Positions 35,730 to 44,252 of a stretch of DNA of 64,000 nt are shown here, in pieces; the first letter of the stretch is position 1; every line of letters starts with the position of its first letter. The stretch spans positions 90,682 through 154,681 of the forward strand of contig JAODBD010000010.1 of the NCBI GenBank assembly GCA_025463785.1, in the 5' to 3' direction. Source of the DNA: Glaciihabitans sp. Lineage in GTDB: Bacteria > Actinomycetota > Actinomycetes > Actinomycetales > Microbacteriaceae. The notes below the pieces were generated by a model. That model did no database searches. It saw only the letters and a list, made by a program, of their open reading frames with translations, and was not told the DNA's origin. The position numbers were made by a program, and so were the translations under genes.

Positions 35730-36796
35730 CGACCTACCTTCTCGCCGGCGGAGGCACAGCGGGCCATGTCAACCCGCTGCTGGCGGTCGCCGACCGCATT
35801 CGCGACCGCGAACCGGGCGCCACCGTACTAGTTCTCGGTACGAAGGAGGGGCTCGAGGCGCGGCTGGTCCCCGAGCGCGGCTACGAGCTGCTGACAATCG
35901 AGCGGCTTCCGTTTCCGCGTCGGTTGAACAGTGCTGCGTTGACGTTCCCGCGCCGCTTCCGGGAGGCGGTTGCCCAGACCAGGCGCTACATCCAGGACCG
36001 AGAGGTGGATGTCGTGGTCGGCTTCGGCGGGTACGCCTCGGCGCCGGCCTACCGCGCCGCTCACGCCCTCGGAGTTCCACTCGCCCTCCACGAGGCGAAT
36101 GCGAAGCCGGGCTTCGCCAACCGCCTCGGCGCCCGATACACGAGGTCAGTCGGCGTCGCCTTTCGCGAGACCAGACTTCCTTACGCGACCTGGGTCGGAA
36201 TGCCGCTGCGCCGCGAGATCGAGCAACTCGACCGGCACAGCGCTCGACTGGAGGCCATCCGGTTCTTCGGGCTCGACGACACCAAGCCGCTCCTGCTGGT
36301 GACCGGCGGCTCTACGGGCGCTCGCTCGATCAATGCCGCCGTGTACGACGGGATCGCGAGCATCCTCGGAGCCGGTTGGCAGGTGCTTCACATTGCGGGC
36401 AATGGTTCCGACCTCGTCGACCTCGGTCAGATCGACTACCACCTCGTGAAGTACTGCGATCGCATGGACCTCGCCATCGCGGCGGCAAACTTCGCGGTGG
36501 CGCGAGCCGGTTCGGCGACCGTGAGTGAGTTCGCCGCCGTCGGCTTGCCTGCCGTATTCGTGCCGTATCCGGTTGGCAATGGCGAACAGCGTTTCAACGC
36601 GAAGGACGCCGTTGATGCCGGCGGAGCCATCCTGATCGCGGATGCCGACTTCACTCCGGCCTGGATTGCCGCCGATCTCACCGCCCTGCTCCGCGACCGC
36701 GCAGCGATTGCGGGGATGGCCGCAAGCATGGCATCTGTCGGTACGCGCGACGGGGCCGATCGCATGGTCGACCTGCTTCAGAGCGCCCGGCACTAA
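35726..36796 (+). CDS. murG: UDP-N-acetylglucosamine-lipid I transferase
   Basis: A 356-aa peripheral membrane glycosyltransferase (GT28) that adds GlcNAc to lipid I, giving lipid II. The N-terminal donor/acceptor motif is GGGTAGHVNPLLAVAD. FGGYASAPAYRAAHALGVPL follows, and the C-terminal UDP-GlcNAc-binding half has VTGGSTGARSIN and ARAGSATVSEFAAVGLPAVF. Length is normal. The start overlaps ftsW by 4 bp and murC follows after 12 bp. Confidence 0.95.
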   Translation: MTTYLLAGGGTAGHVNPLLAVADRIRDREPGATVLVLGTKEGLEARLVPERGYELLTIERLPFPRRLNSAALTFPRRFREAVAQTRRYIQDREVDVVVGFGGYASAPAYRAAHALGVPLALHEANAKPGFANRLGARYTRSVGVAFRETRLPYATWVGMPLRREIEQLDRHSARLEAIRFFGLDDTKPLLLVTGGSTGARSINAAVYDGIASILGAGWQVLHIAGNGSDLVDLGQIDYHLVKYCDRMDLAIAAANFAVARAGSATVSEFAAVGLPAVFVPYPVGNGEQRFNAKDAVDAGGAILIADADFTPAWIAADLTALLRDRAAIAGMAASMASVGTRDGADRMVDLLQSARH

Positions 36797-36808
36797 AATC
36801 GAGAACAA

Positions 36809-38209
36809 ATGATTAAGCCCGATTTGTCCGAGAAGCTGCCCACCGAGTTGGGTTCGCTCCACTTCGTCGGGATCGGGGGTTCCGGGATGAGCGGAATCGC
36901 TCGCCTCTTCATCGCAGCGGGGCACCGCGTGAGCGGCTCTGATCGCAGCGAGAACCACAACACCGAGGCACTGCGCGGGCTGGGTGCCACTGTCACGATC
37001 GGTCATGACGCCGCCAACCTCGGCGACGCGGACGCGCTCGTTTACACGGGCGCCCTCTGGCCAGACAATCCCGAGTATTTGCTTGCGCGCGAGCGCGGCA
37101 TCCCGACGCTGCATCGCTCGCAGGCACTCGCCTGGTTAATCAGCGGGCAGCGGCTCATTGCCGTCGCGGGGGCACATGGCAAGACCACATCGACGGGCAT
37201 GATCATCACCGCCCTGCTGGCGCTCGGCGAGGATCCCAGTTTTGTCAATGGCGGCGTCATCGAGTCCCTCGGTGTTAGCTCGGCGCACGGCGGGGGCGAG
37301 CTGTTCGTCGTCGAGGCAGACGAATCCGACGGAACCTTCCTGCTGTACGACACCGCAGTCGCTCTGATCACCAACGTTGACGCGGACCATCTCGACCACT
37401 ACGGGTCACACGAAGCCTTCGATGCTGCGTTCGTGCAGTTCGCCAATGCCGCGTCCGAGTTCGTAGTCGTTTCCAGCGACGACCCGGGCGCAGTGCGCGT
37501 CACGGCGGCAATCGAAAACAAGCGCGTCATTTCCTTCGGAGAGGCTGCGGATGCCGCAGTCCGCATTCATTCGATTGTCACGGATGGCCCCGTCTCCTTT
37601 TCGCTCTCGTGGCAGGGCGCCGACTACGACGCACGCCTGCGCATCCCCGGCAGACACAATGCCCTGAACGCGGCAGGAGCCTTCGCGGTCCTCGTCGGGT
37701 TGGGTTTGGATCCTCGGCAGGCCCTCGACGGGATTGCCACTTTCGCGGGGACGGAGCGGCGATTCGAACTGCACGGCATTGTGCGCGGGGTCAGCGTTTA
37801 CGACGATTACGCGCACCATCCCACTGAGGTCGCGGCGGCACTCGCGGCAGCACGCACGGTCGTGGGAGGTGGGCGCATCATCGCGGTGCACCAACCTCAT
37901 CTCTACAGCCGGACAAAAATGATGGCGGGGGAGTTCGCCGCCACCTACGAACACCTCGCGGACCATACGGTGGTTCTTGACGTCTATGGTGCGCGCGAGG
38001 ACCCGATTCCCGGTGTCACGGGGGCGCTAGTCTCCGAACGGTTCGAGGACCAGACGCGCGTTGCGTACCTGCCCGACTGGCAGCAGGCTGCTGACCACGC
38101 AGCAGCTGTCGCGCGTGACGGCGACATCATCATGACGCTGAGCTGCGGTGACGTGTACAGGATCGTTCCCCAGATCCTTGCGTCGCTCGCGGCAACGTCG
38201 CAGGCGTGA
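36809..38209 (+). CDS. murC: UDP-N-acetylmuramate-L-alanine ligase
   Basis: A 466-aa Mur ligase that attaches L-Ala to UDP-MurNAc, the first peptide step. Motifs are [20 protein letters not shown] (UDP-MurNAc binding), [19 protein letters not shown] (P-loop), [10 protein letters not shown] and [18 protein letters not shown]. All key residues of the family appear present, so it should be active. It starts at ATG 36809, 12 bp after murG, and ftsQ follows within 10 bp. Confidence 0.95.
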   Translation: MIKPDLSEKLPTELGSLHFVGIGGSGMSGIARLFIAAGHRVSGSDRSENHNTEALRGLGATVTIGHDAANLGDADALVYTGALWPDNPEYLLARERGIPTLHRSQALAWLISGQRLIAVAGAHGKTTSTGMIITALLALGEDPSFVNGGVIESLGVSSAHGGGELFVVEADESDGTFLLYDTAVALITNVDADHLDHYGSHEAFDAAFVQFANAASEFVVVSSDDPGAVRVTAAIENKRVISFGEAADAAVRIHSIVTDGPVSFSLSWQGADYDARLRIPGRHNALNAAGAFAVLVGLGLDPRQALDGIATFAGTERRFELHGIVRGVSVYDDYAHHPTEVAAALAAARTVVGGGRIIAVHQPHLYSRTKMMAGEFAATYEHLADHTVVLDVYGAREDPIPGVTGALVSERFEDQTRVAYLPDWQQAADHAAAVARDGDIIMTLSCGDVYRIVPQILASLAATSQA

Positions 38210-38219
38210 AACCGACGTG

Positions 38220-39203
38220 ATGAAGCGCCCTGAGGGATTCGATCAGCCGGAACCGGAGCAGCCGCAAAGAAAGGCCGCTCGTACGGTGCGTGCCGAGCGC
38301 TCTCGTGATACCACACGCGATGCGACGGCGAAGAAACCGTCGAAGCGACGCGTTTCCACCGAAAGGGCAGAGGCGCCTCGCACGTCGCAGGCGAAGCCAT
38401 CCCGTGCCGAGCGGATCGCTGCTCGCGAGGCACACCGGTTGAAGCGGGTTGAAGCCCGACGATTCACTCGTCACAGCAGGCGCCGACGACTGACCTGGCT
38501 CATCGTCGCGGTGATTGCGGTGCTGCTTGGTGCCGTCATGGCGGTCGCCGTCTTCTCGCCAATTCTCGCCTTGCGAACGGTCGACGTCCAGGGTGCAACA
38601 GCCATTAGAGCCTCGGACGTTCGCGCAGCCCTGAAAGATCAGGTCGGTACTCCGCTCGCCCTCCTCGACACGGGGAAAATCGATCGCGATCTCTCGCGAT
38701 TTACTCTCATCCGAAGCTATGTGACCGAGGTTGTGCCGCCCAACACGCTCGTCATCAGGATCGTGGAGCGCCAGGCGATCGGTGCGATGCGGAATGGCAA
38801 CAGCTTCGACCAGGTCGATCCGGCGGGGGTGGTCCTGAAGACATCAGCCACGAGAGCGGGGCTTCCGATCATCGATATCGGTTCGGCCAGGCCGGGAGGC
38901 GCCGCGTTCACAGCGGCAGTCAAGGTGCTGCTCGCGATGCCGTCGTCCGTCGCGAGCCAGGTCGTAACGGTTTCGGCGACGACGCTCGACGACGTGAGCC
39001 TCACTCTGACCGGCAACAATCACACAGTGATCTGGGGGAGCTCGGCAGACTCAGAAGCCAAGGCGCTCACGCTCGCGAGCATGCTCAGGATCAAGAAGTG
39101 TCGCGCATTGCCTGTACTCAACGTGACGGCACCACTCGTCGCTGCCTGCGGCAAGGGCCAGCAGACGACGCGGCCCACTCCCACTCCTACCGCGACACCC
39201 TGA
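38220..39203 (+). CDS. ftsQ: Cell division protein FtsQ (POTRA domain)
   Basis: A 327-aa bitopic protein. A long basic cytoplasmic N-terminus (about 95 residues, rich in Arg/Lys/Glu) precedes one membrane span (about 97-117, [20 protein letters not shown]). An extracytoplasmic POTRA domain begins at [20 protein letters not shown], followed by the FtsQ domain ([20 protein letters not shown]). The C-terminus ends in a Thr/Pro-rich tail. FtsQ scaffolds the divisome. The start is ATG 38220 (GTG 38217 also possible). It is the last gene before the ftsZ promoter region. Confidence 0.88.
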   Translation: MKRPEGFDQPEPEQPQRKAARTVRAERSRDTTRDATAKKPSKRRVSTERAEAPRTSQAKPSRAERIAAREAHRLKRVEARRFTRHSRRRRLTWLIVAVIAVLLGAVMAVAVFSPILALRTVDVQGATAIRASDVRAALKDQVGTPLALLDTGKIDRDLSRFTLIRSYVTEVVPPNTLVIRIVERQAIGAMRNGNSFDQVDPAGVVLKTSATRAGLPIIDIGSARPGGAAFTAAVKVLLAMPSSVASQVVTVSATTLDDVSLTLTGNNHTVIWGSSADSEAKALTLASMLRIKKCRALPVLNVTAPLVAACGKGQQTTRPTPTPTATP

Positions 39204-39232
39204 AACGGCTGGAAGAACTTTTGATCTGCAGC

Positions 39233-39248
39233 CGTGTTTTGCAACACG
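39233..39248 (+). other. Small hairpin between ftsQ and ftsZ
   Basis: CGTGTT-TTGC-AACACG forms a 6-bp stem with a 4-nt loop, 30 bp after the ftsQ stop. No T-run follows, so it is not a classic terminator. It may stabilise or attenuate mRNA between the mur genes and ftsZ. Confidence 0.3.
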
Positions 39249-39333
39249 CGGAGCGCCTGCGGCACCCGGTCGCCTGCGCGACCTACCTTCGTGTCAGGAA
39301 ATGCATACCGAGCATAACATTAATCTTTTAGTT

Positions 39334-39366
39334 GAGGTTGAAGGTTACAGCGAGGTTGAGAGTTAC
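39334..39366 (+). promoter_or_regulatory. Double AGGTTGA box upstream of ftsZ (candidate FtsR operator)
   Basis: GAGGTTGAAGGTTAC (39334-39348) is repeated as GAGGTTGAGAGTTAC (39352-39366), 13 of 15 identical and 18 bp apart, ending 15 bp before the ftsZ GTG. The same element occurs twice before the second merR gene (7848-7882). Because FtsR-type MerR proteins activate ftsZ in Corynebacterium, this is a plausible binding site for the FtsR-like protein encoded at 6995. Confidence 0.6.
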
Positions 39367-39381
39367 CAGCGGAGGCCGGAA

Positions 39382-40521
39382 GTGACATCGAACCAGAACT
39401 ACCTCGCAGTGATCAAGGTGGTCGGTATTGGCGGCGGTGGCGTGAATGCCGTCAACCGCATGATCGAGCTCGGCCTTCGTGGCGTCGAGTTCATTGCCAT
39501 CAATACGGATGCGCAGGCGCTCCTGATGAGTGACGCCGACGTCAAGCTCGATGTCGGCCGCGAGATTACGCGCGGCCTCGGTGCCGGCGCCGATCCGGAG
39601 GTTGGTCGTCGCGCCGCCGAGGACCATGCCGAAGAGATCGAAGAGGCACTGGCCGGCGCAGACATGGTCTTCGTGACCGCAGGTGAGGGTGGCGGCACGG
39701 GAACCGGCGGTGCCCCCGTTGTCGCTCGCATTGCGAAATCCATCGGCGCTCTCACAATCGGTGTTGTCACAAAACCCTTCGGGTTCGAAGGCAAGCGGAG
39801 GTCCTCGCAGGCGGAGATTGGCGTTGCCTCGCTCAAGAATGAGGTCGACACGCTCATCGTCGTACCGAATGATCGTCTGCTTGAAATTAGCGACCGCGGC
39901 ATCAGCATGCTCGAAGCGTTCGCGACCGCAGACCAGGTGCTTCTCGCCGGCGTGCAGGGCATCACAGACCTCATTACGACACCCGGCCTCATCAACCTCG
40001 ACTTCGCCGATGTCAAGTCCGTGATGCAGGGGGCAGGCTCGGCCCTCATGGGCATCGGTTCGTCGCGCGGGGCCGATCGCGCAATCAAGGCGGCAGAGCT
40101 TGCCGTCGCGTCACCGCTGCTCGAAGCCAGCATCGACGGTGCGCATGGCGTCCTGATCTCGGTTCAGGGCGGGTCAAATCTCGGCATTTTCGAGATCAAC
40201 GACGCGGCTCGCCTCATTCAGGAGGCCGTGCATCCCGAGGCGAACATCATCTTTGGTGCCGTTATCGATGACACACTCGGCGATGAGGTGCGCGTCACTG
40301 TGATCGCCGCCGGATTCGACGGGGGAGAGCCGAGCGTCAAGCCGCGTGATACCCGCCGGAGCACGTTCGTCGGGGCGACAGCTGCGACAGCCAGCGTTGG
40401 CACGGCTGCGGCAGCCCCGACATCCAGCTGGGGCGACGAAGAGCAGCAGGTCACCGCTCCGGTGGATCACGCCTTCGACGACGTAGAAGATGAACTGGAC
40501 GTTCCAGATTTCCTGAAGTAG
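39382..40521 (+). CDS. ftsZ: Cell division GTPase FtsZ
   Basis: A 379-aa tubulin-like GTPase that assembles the cytokinetic Z-ring. GTP-binding motifs are [15 protein letters not shown] near the N-terminus, the tubulin signature [13 protein letters not shown], and the T7-loop region [12 protein letters not shown] variable Ala/Thr-rich linker leads to the conserved C-terminal peptide DELDVPDFL, which binds SepF. GTG 39382 has GGAGG (39371-39375) 6 nt upstream. An upstream in-frame ATG at 39301 would code through the regulatory boxes and is rejected. yggS follows 2 bp after the stop. Confidence 0.97.
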   Translation: MTSNQNYLAVIKVVGIGGGGVNAVNRMIELGLRGVEFIAINTDAQALLMSDADVKLDVGREITRGLGAGADPEVGRRAAEDHAEEIEEALAGADMVFVTAGEGGGTGTGGAPVVARIAKSIGALTIGVVTKPFGFEGKRRSSQAEIGVASLKNEVDTLIVVPNDRLLEISDRGISMLEAFATADQVLLAGVQGITDLITTPGLINLDFADVKSVMQGAGSALMGIGSSRGADRAIKAAELAVASPLLEASIDGAHGVLISVQGGSNLGIFEINDAARLIQEAVHPEANIIFGAVIDDTLGDEVRVTVIAAGFDGGEPSVKPRDTRRSTFVGATAATASVGTAAAAPTSSWGDEEQQVTAPVDHAFDDVEDELDVPDFLK

Positions 40522-40523
40522 AC

Positions 40524-41207
40524 ATGAGCACCGCAGCGCCAACGCTCGCCGAACGACTCGCGGCCGTTCGGTCCGAGATTGCGGATGCGGCGTCCGTCGC
40601 GGGCAGGAACGTCGACGACATCACGACCATTGTGGTCACCAAGTTCCATCCGGCATCCCTTATCAGGGAGCTGTCGCAACTCGGCGTTCGGGATGTGGGC
40701 GAGAACCGTCACCAGGACGCCGCGCCGAAGGCCGCCGAACTCGCGAGTCTCGACCTGACCTGGCACTTCATCGGGCAGTTGCAGAGCAACAAGGTACGCG
40801 CTGTGCTCGACTATGCGAGCGATATCCAGTCGGTTGACCGGCCTTCACTCGTCTCGGCAATCGCGGCGGTGGGTAAACCGGTCGACGCATTCATCCAATT
40901 GAATCTCACGAATGACGCCGGACGCGGCGGAGTGACTGAGGCCTCTCTCGACGCTCTCGTCGAGACCGTGCTCGCCGCGCCCACTGTGACGCTGCGTGGC
41001 CTCATGGCGGTAGCACCACTGGGTGAGGACCCGAGGCGGGCTTTCGAACGCGTGCGACGGGTGAGCGAGCGGATGCTGCGGTCGGCTCCAACCGCGTCCG
41101 CGCTATCCATGGGGATGTCTGGCGACTTTCGTGAAGCCGTCCTCGAGGGCGCGACACACCTCCGCATTGGAACGGCAATCACGGGAAAACGTGCGGACGC
41201 CGGTTAA
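40524..41207 (+). CDS. YggS-family pyridoxal-phosphate homeostasis protein
   Basis: A 227-aa PLP-binding protein of the YggS/PLPBP family (alanine racemase N-terminal fold, no known catalysis) that maintains free pyridoxal phosphate. The PLP lysine lies in IVVTKFHPASLIREL. Further motifs are GENRHQDAAPKAAEL, WHFIGQLQSNK and SMGMSGDFREAVLEGATHLRIGTAI. Length is typical. It lies 2 bp behind ftsZ and upstream of sepF, the standard actinobacterial order, so it is co-transcribed with division genes. Confidence 0.93.
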   Translation: MSTAAPTLAERLAAVRSEIADAASVAGRNVDDITTIVVTKFHPASLIRELSQLGVRDVGENRHQDAAPKAAELASLDLTWHFIGQLQSNKVRAVLDYASDIQSVDRPSLVSAIAAVGKPVDAFIQLNLTNDAGRGGVTEASLDALVETVLAAPTVTLRGLMAVAPLGEDPRRAFERVRRVSERMLRSAPTASALSMGMSGDFREAVLEGATHLRIGTAITGKRADAG

Positions 41208-41243
41208 AGTCAGGCCATAGGCACTCCTTCGAAAGGCGACACA

Positions 41244-41702
41244 ATGGCAAATCCGCTGCGCAAGACCATGGTTTACCTTGGGCTCGCGGACGAGGAATTC
41301 GAGTACGAGGATTCCGCGCCGTCGGCCCCCGCAGCGCCCGTTACCCACGTGGCTCCCACTGCTGGCCGGGCCCCGGTTACACCCCTCCGCCGGCCGGTAC
41401 CCAAGTCATCCGGTCCGGGCGAAATGAACGAGATCCTGACGGTGCACCCACGCCAGTACAAGGACGCTCAGGTCATCGCCGAGAACTTCCGCGAGGGCAT
41501 CCCGGTGATCATCAACCTTTCACAGATGTCCGAACCGGATGCCCGTCGCTTGATCGACTTCGCCGGCGGTCTCTCGCTGGGCCTCTACGGCAAGATCGAG
41601 CGAGTCACAAACAAGGTGTTCCTGCTTTCGCCGGCGCACGTCGCTGTGAGCGGAGAATCGGCAGAAGCTGACTCCGAGGTTGAGGCCTCCTTTCTGGGGT
41701 AG
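41244..41702 (+). CDS. sepF: Cell division protein SepF
   Basis: A 152-aa cytoplasmic protein that tethers FtsZ to the membrane and aligns filaments in Gram-positive bacteria lacking FtsA. The N-terminal helix ([19 protein letters not shown]) fits a membrane-binding amphipathic segment. A Pro/Ala-rich linker follows, then the SepF core (about 60-140: [55 protein letters not shown]). ATG 41244 follows GAAAGGCGAC. The yggT gene that often follows sepF is absent. Confidence 0.94.
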   Translation: MANPLRKTMVYLGLADEEFEYEDSAPSAPAAPVTHVAPTAGRAPVTPLRRPVPKSSGPGEMNEILTVHPRQYKDAQVIAENFREGIPVIINLSQMSEPDARRLIDFAGGLSLGLYGKIERVTNKVFLLSPAHVAVSGESAEADSEVEASFLG

Positions 41703-41745
41703 TGCCTGACTCGGATCGCTCCACGCGATCATCCCTATGGCTTGC

Positions 41746-41780
41746 CAACCCATGTACGCTGGTTTCTGCAACCCATGTAC
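41746..41780 (+). repeat. 12-bp direct repeat in the sepF-divIVA gap
   Basis: CAACCCATGTAC occurs perfectly at 41746-41757 and 41769-41780, 23 bp apart, within the 224-bp gap upstream of divIVA. It could be a paired binding site in the divIVA promoter region. Nothing else recognisable lies in this gap, and it is too short for a normal yggT. Confidence 0.55.
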
Positions 41781-41926
41781 CCGCGTGTGGCAAATGTTGC
41801 TAGCGTTAGCCGATTGTTATACACGGAGCTGACTGCTCGGCACAGTTCCGCACGGTACTTGTATGCACGACACCCCGCACCAGCGGGTGGCGAGAGCACT
41901 GAGAGAAAGTTATTGAGGTGACGGCG

Positions 41927-42712
41927 ATGGCTTTGACACCAGAAGACGTGGTCAACAAGCGGTTCCAACCGACGAAATTCCGTGAGGGATACGATCAGGA
42001 TGAGGTCGACGACTTCCTCGACGAGGTCGTCGTCGAATTGCGCCGCCTCAATCAGGAGAACGAAGAACTCCGCCAGCGACTGATTGCCAGCGACTCGCGT
42101 ATCTCAGAACTCCAGCGCGCAGGTGGTGCGCAGGCGGCCCAGTCCGCACCGGCCTTCGATGCCCCGCAGGCTGCGCCCACTCCGCAGGCTGCGCAGGTGC
42201 CTGCCACATACCAGGCACCGATCGCAGACCCGAATTCGATGGACCCGAGCAATACCAACAACTTGCTCCAGCTCGCCCGTCGCCTGCACGAAGAGCATGT
42301 CCGTGAGGGCGTGGAGAAGCGTGATGCGCTCATTGCCGAGGGCCAGGCTACTGCCGCTCGCACCGTCGAGGAGAGCCAGGCTACGGCAGCACGCACTCTC
42401 GAAGAGGGTCAGGCCGCGGCTGCCCGCGCACTCGAAGAGGCGCAGTCGCAGCAACGTGCGCAGATCTCGTCCCTCGATCAGGAGCGTCAGGCACTCGAGC
42501 ACCGCATCGATGAGCTGCGCACGTTCGAGCGCGAATACCGCCAGAAGCTCAAGGGATACATCGAGGGCCAGCTTCGCGAACTCGACGCCACTTCCGCAGT
42601 GCTTCAGCCCGCCGGAGCGCCTGCCGTGGGTTCGGCACCGGCACCCGCTCAGAACTTCGGTTCTCCGGTAGCACCGCCGCCCGCCAACTACCCCGGTTTT
42701 GCCGGAAACTAG
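41927..42712 (+). CDS. divIVA: DivIVA/Wag31 polar scaffold protein
   Basis: A 261-aa coiled-coil protein that marks poles and septa and directs cell-wall growth in actinobacteria. The N-terminal membrane-binding domain is classic (LTPEDVVNKRFQPTKFREGY, DEVDDFLDEVVVELRRL). A Gln/Ala/Pro-rich linker follows (about 65-105). A helical region contains four 11-residue repeats, about 136-179, built on EEGQATAARTL. The C-terminal coiled coil and Ala/Pro tail end in [11 protein letters not shown] 41927 is preferred because GAGGTG (41915-41920) lies 6 nt upstream; GTG 41918 is possible. Confidence 0.94.
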   Translation: MALTPEDVVNKRFQPTKFREGYDQDEVDDFLDEVVVELRRLNQENEELRQRLIASDSRISELQRAGGAQAAQSAPAFDAPQAAPTPQAAQVPATYQAPIADPNSMDPSNTNNLLQLARRLHEEHVREGVEKRDALIAEGQATAARTVEESQATAARTLEEGQAAAARALEEAQSQQRAQISSLDQERQALEHRIDELRTFEREYRQKLKGYIEGQLRELDATSAVLQPAGAPAVGSAPAPAQNFGSPVAPPPANYPGFAGN

Positions 42713-43283
42713 TTCCGCGTCGAAGGCCAGTACGAGGGCGCCCAGTGCTCGGGTGCTCGTTGTACTGGCCATCGTCGCGCTTGGGATCTATTTGCTCGAT
42801 CAGGGTGCGAAATACCTGATCGTCAGCAACCTCACTCTCGGCCAGCAGGTCGACATCCTCGGCAACGTCCTGCAGTTCCACTTCGTCAAGAACTCGGGCG
42901 CAGCATTTTCGCTTGGCACGGGGATGACGTGGGTGTTCTCGATCGTGGCGGCTGCTGTCGCCGTCTTCATCATCCTGTACGCGCGTCGCATACATTCGTT
43001 CGGTTGGGGAGTGCTCTTCGGGCTCCTTCTCGGCGGTACCCTCGGCAACCTGACCGATCGGCTGTTTCGACAGCCGCGGTTCGGCGAGGGACACGTGGTC
43101 GACTTCATCCAGGTCTACGGATTTCCCGCGATCTTCAACATCGCAGACAGCGCCATCGTCATCAGCATGTGTCTGTTCATCATCCTGACGATCAGGGGTG
43201 TCGGCCTTGATGGGCGCCACGGGCCGCGAAAGCCGATCCCGGCCGGTGATCCGGTGGCTGCTCCGCTTGAAGAGCAGAAGTAG
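42699..43283 (+). CDS. lspA: Lipoprotein signal peptidase
   Basis: A 194-aa membrane aspartyl protease (signal peptidase II) that cleaves prolipoproteins after lipidation. Four hydrophobic spans are present. Conserved motifs are [19 protein letters not shown], the first catalytic Asp in [10 protein letters not shown] and the second in FNIADSAI. The proposed TTG start at 42699 overlaps divIVA by 14 bp. A shorter GTG start within [11 protein letters not shown] is possible. rluD follows after 2 bp. Its substrates probably include the CtaC lipoprotein in this window. Confidence 0.92.
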   Translation: MPETSSASKASTRAPSARVLVVLAIVALGIYLLDQGAKYLIVSNLTLGQQVDILGNVLQFHFVKNSGAAFSLGTGMTWVFSIVAAAVAVFIILYARRIHSFGWGVLFGLLLGGTLGNLTDRLFRQPRFGEGHVVDFIQVYGFPAIFNIADSAIVISMCLFIILTIRGVGLDGRHGPRKPIPAGDPVAAPLEEQK

Positions 43284-43285
43284 CC

Positions 43286-44206
43286 ATGGAGTCCCGAAGT
43301 CTGCCGGTTCCCGACGGGCTCGCCGGCGAGCGAGTTGATACCGGGCTCGCCAAGCTGCTCGGCTTCTCTCGGAGTTTCGCGGCTGAGGTCGCGGAGGCCG
43401 ACGGCGTCAGGCTGGATGGCATTGTCGTCGGCAAGTCCGACCGCCTCCGCGCCGAGGCGTGGCTCGAGGTCGAGTGGCAGCCGCGCGAGGCACCGGTTGT
43501 GGTTGCGCGGGCTGTCCCTGATCTCCGGATTGTCTACGACGACGATGACTTCGTGGTCATCGACAAACCCGTTGGCGTTGCTGCGCACCCCTCAGTGGGC
43601 TGGGATGGCCCAACCGTGCTCGGTGCACTTGCCGCCGCTGGCTTTCGGGTCGCAACCTCGGGCGCCGCAGAGCGTGCAGGCATCGTCCACAGGCTCGACG
43701 CAGGCACGAGCGGACTCATGGTGGTCGCGAAGAGCGAGCGGGCATACACGGAGCTGAAGCGGCAGTTTCATGACCGCGAGGTTTCCAAGATCTACCACGC
43801 AATCGTGCAAGGGCATCCGGATCCGCTGTCGGGCACGATCGACGCGCCGATCGGACGCCACCCGGGCAGCTCGTGGAAATTCGCGGTGACGGCGGAGGGA
43901 AAACCGTCCGTCACCCACTACGAAACGCTGGAAGCGTTCCCCGGCGCGTCCCTTCTGGAAATCCACCTCGAGACCGGGCGCACGCACCAGATCCGAGTAC
44001 ACATGGCGGCTCAGCGACACCCCTGCGTCGGCGATGCAATGTACGGAGCCGACCCGACCCTGAGCGCGCGACTTGGGCTGACTAGGCAGTGGCTTCACGC
44101 GATGCGGCTGGGTTTTCGACATCCGGGAACGGGCGCGATGGTGGAATACCAAAGCCAATATCCCGACGACCTTCAACACGCACTCGATGTCCTGCGAGAG
44201 ACGTGA
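43286..44206 (+). CDS. RluA-family pseudouridine synthase (RluD-like)
   Basis: A 306-aa enzyme that isomerises uridine to pseudouridine, probably in 23S rRNA helix 69. An S4-like domain occupies about residues 10-75 ([20 protein letters not shown]). The catalytic domain has [19 protein letters not shown] and the catalytic Asp in [30 protein letters not shown] and [11 protein letters not shown] are present near the C-terminus. Start ATG 43286 is 2 bp after lspA, a very common actinobacterial pairing. Confidence 0.92.
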   Translation: MESRSLPVPDGLAGERVDTGLAKLLGFSRSFAAEVAEADGVRLDGIVVGKSDRLRAEAWLEVEWQPREAPVVVARAVPDLRIVYDDDDFVVIDKPVGVAAHPSVGWDGPTVLGALAAAGFRVATSGAAERAGIVHRLDAGTSGLMVVAKSERAYTELKRQFHDREVSKIYHAIVQGHPDPLSGTIDAPIGRHPGSSWKFAVTAEGKPSVTHYETLEAFPGASLLEIHLETGRTHQIRVHMAAQRHPCVGDAMYGADPTLSARLGLTRQWLHAMRLGFRHPGTGAMVEYQSQYPDDLQHALDVLRET

Positions 44207-44252
44207 CGCAGCGGGCTTAAGCTAGAGCACACCCTCGGCTAGCGGAGTTGTT

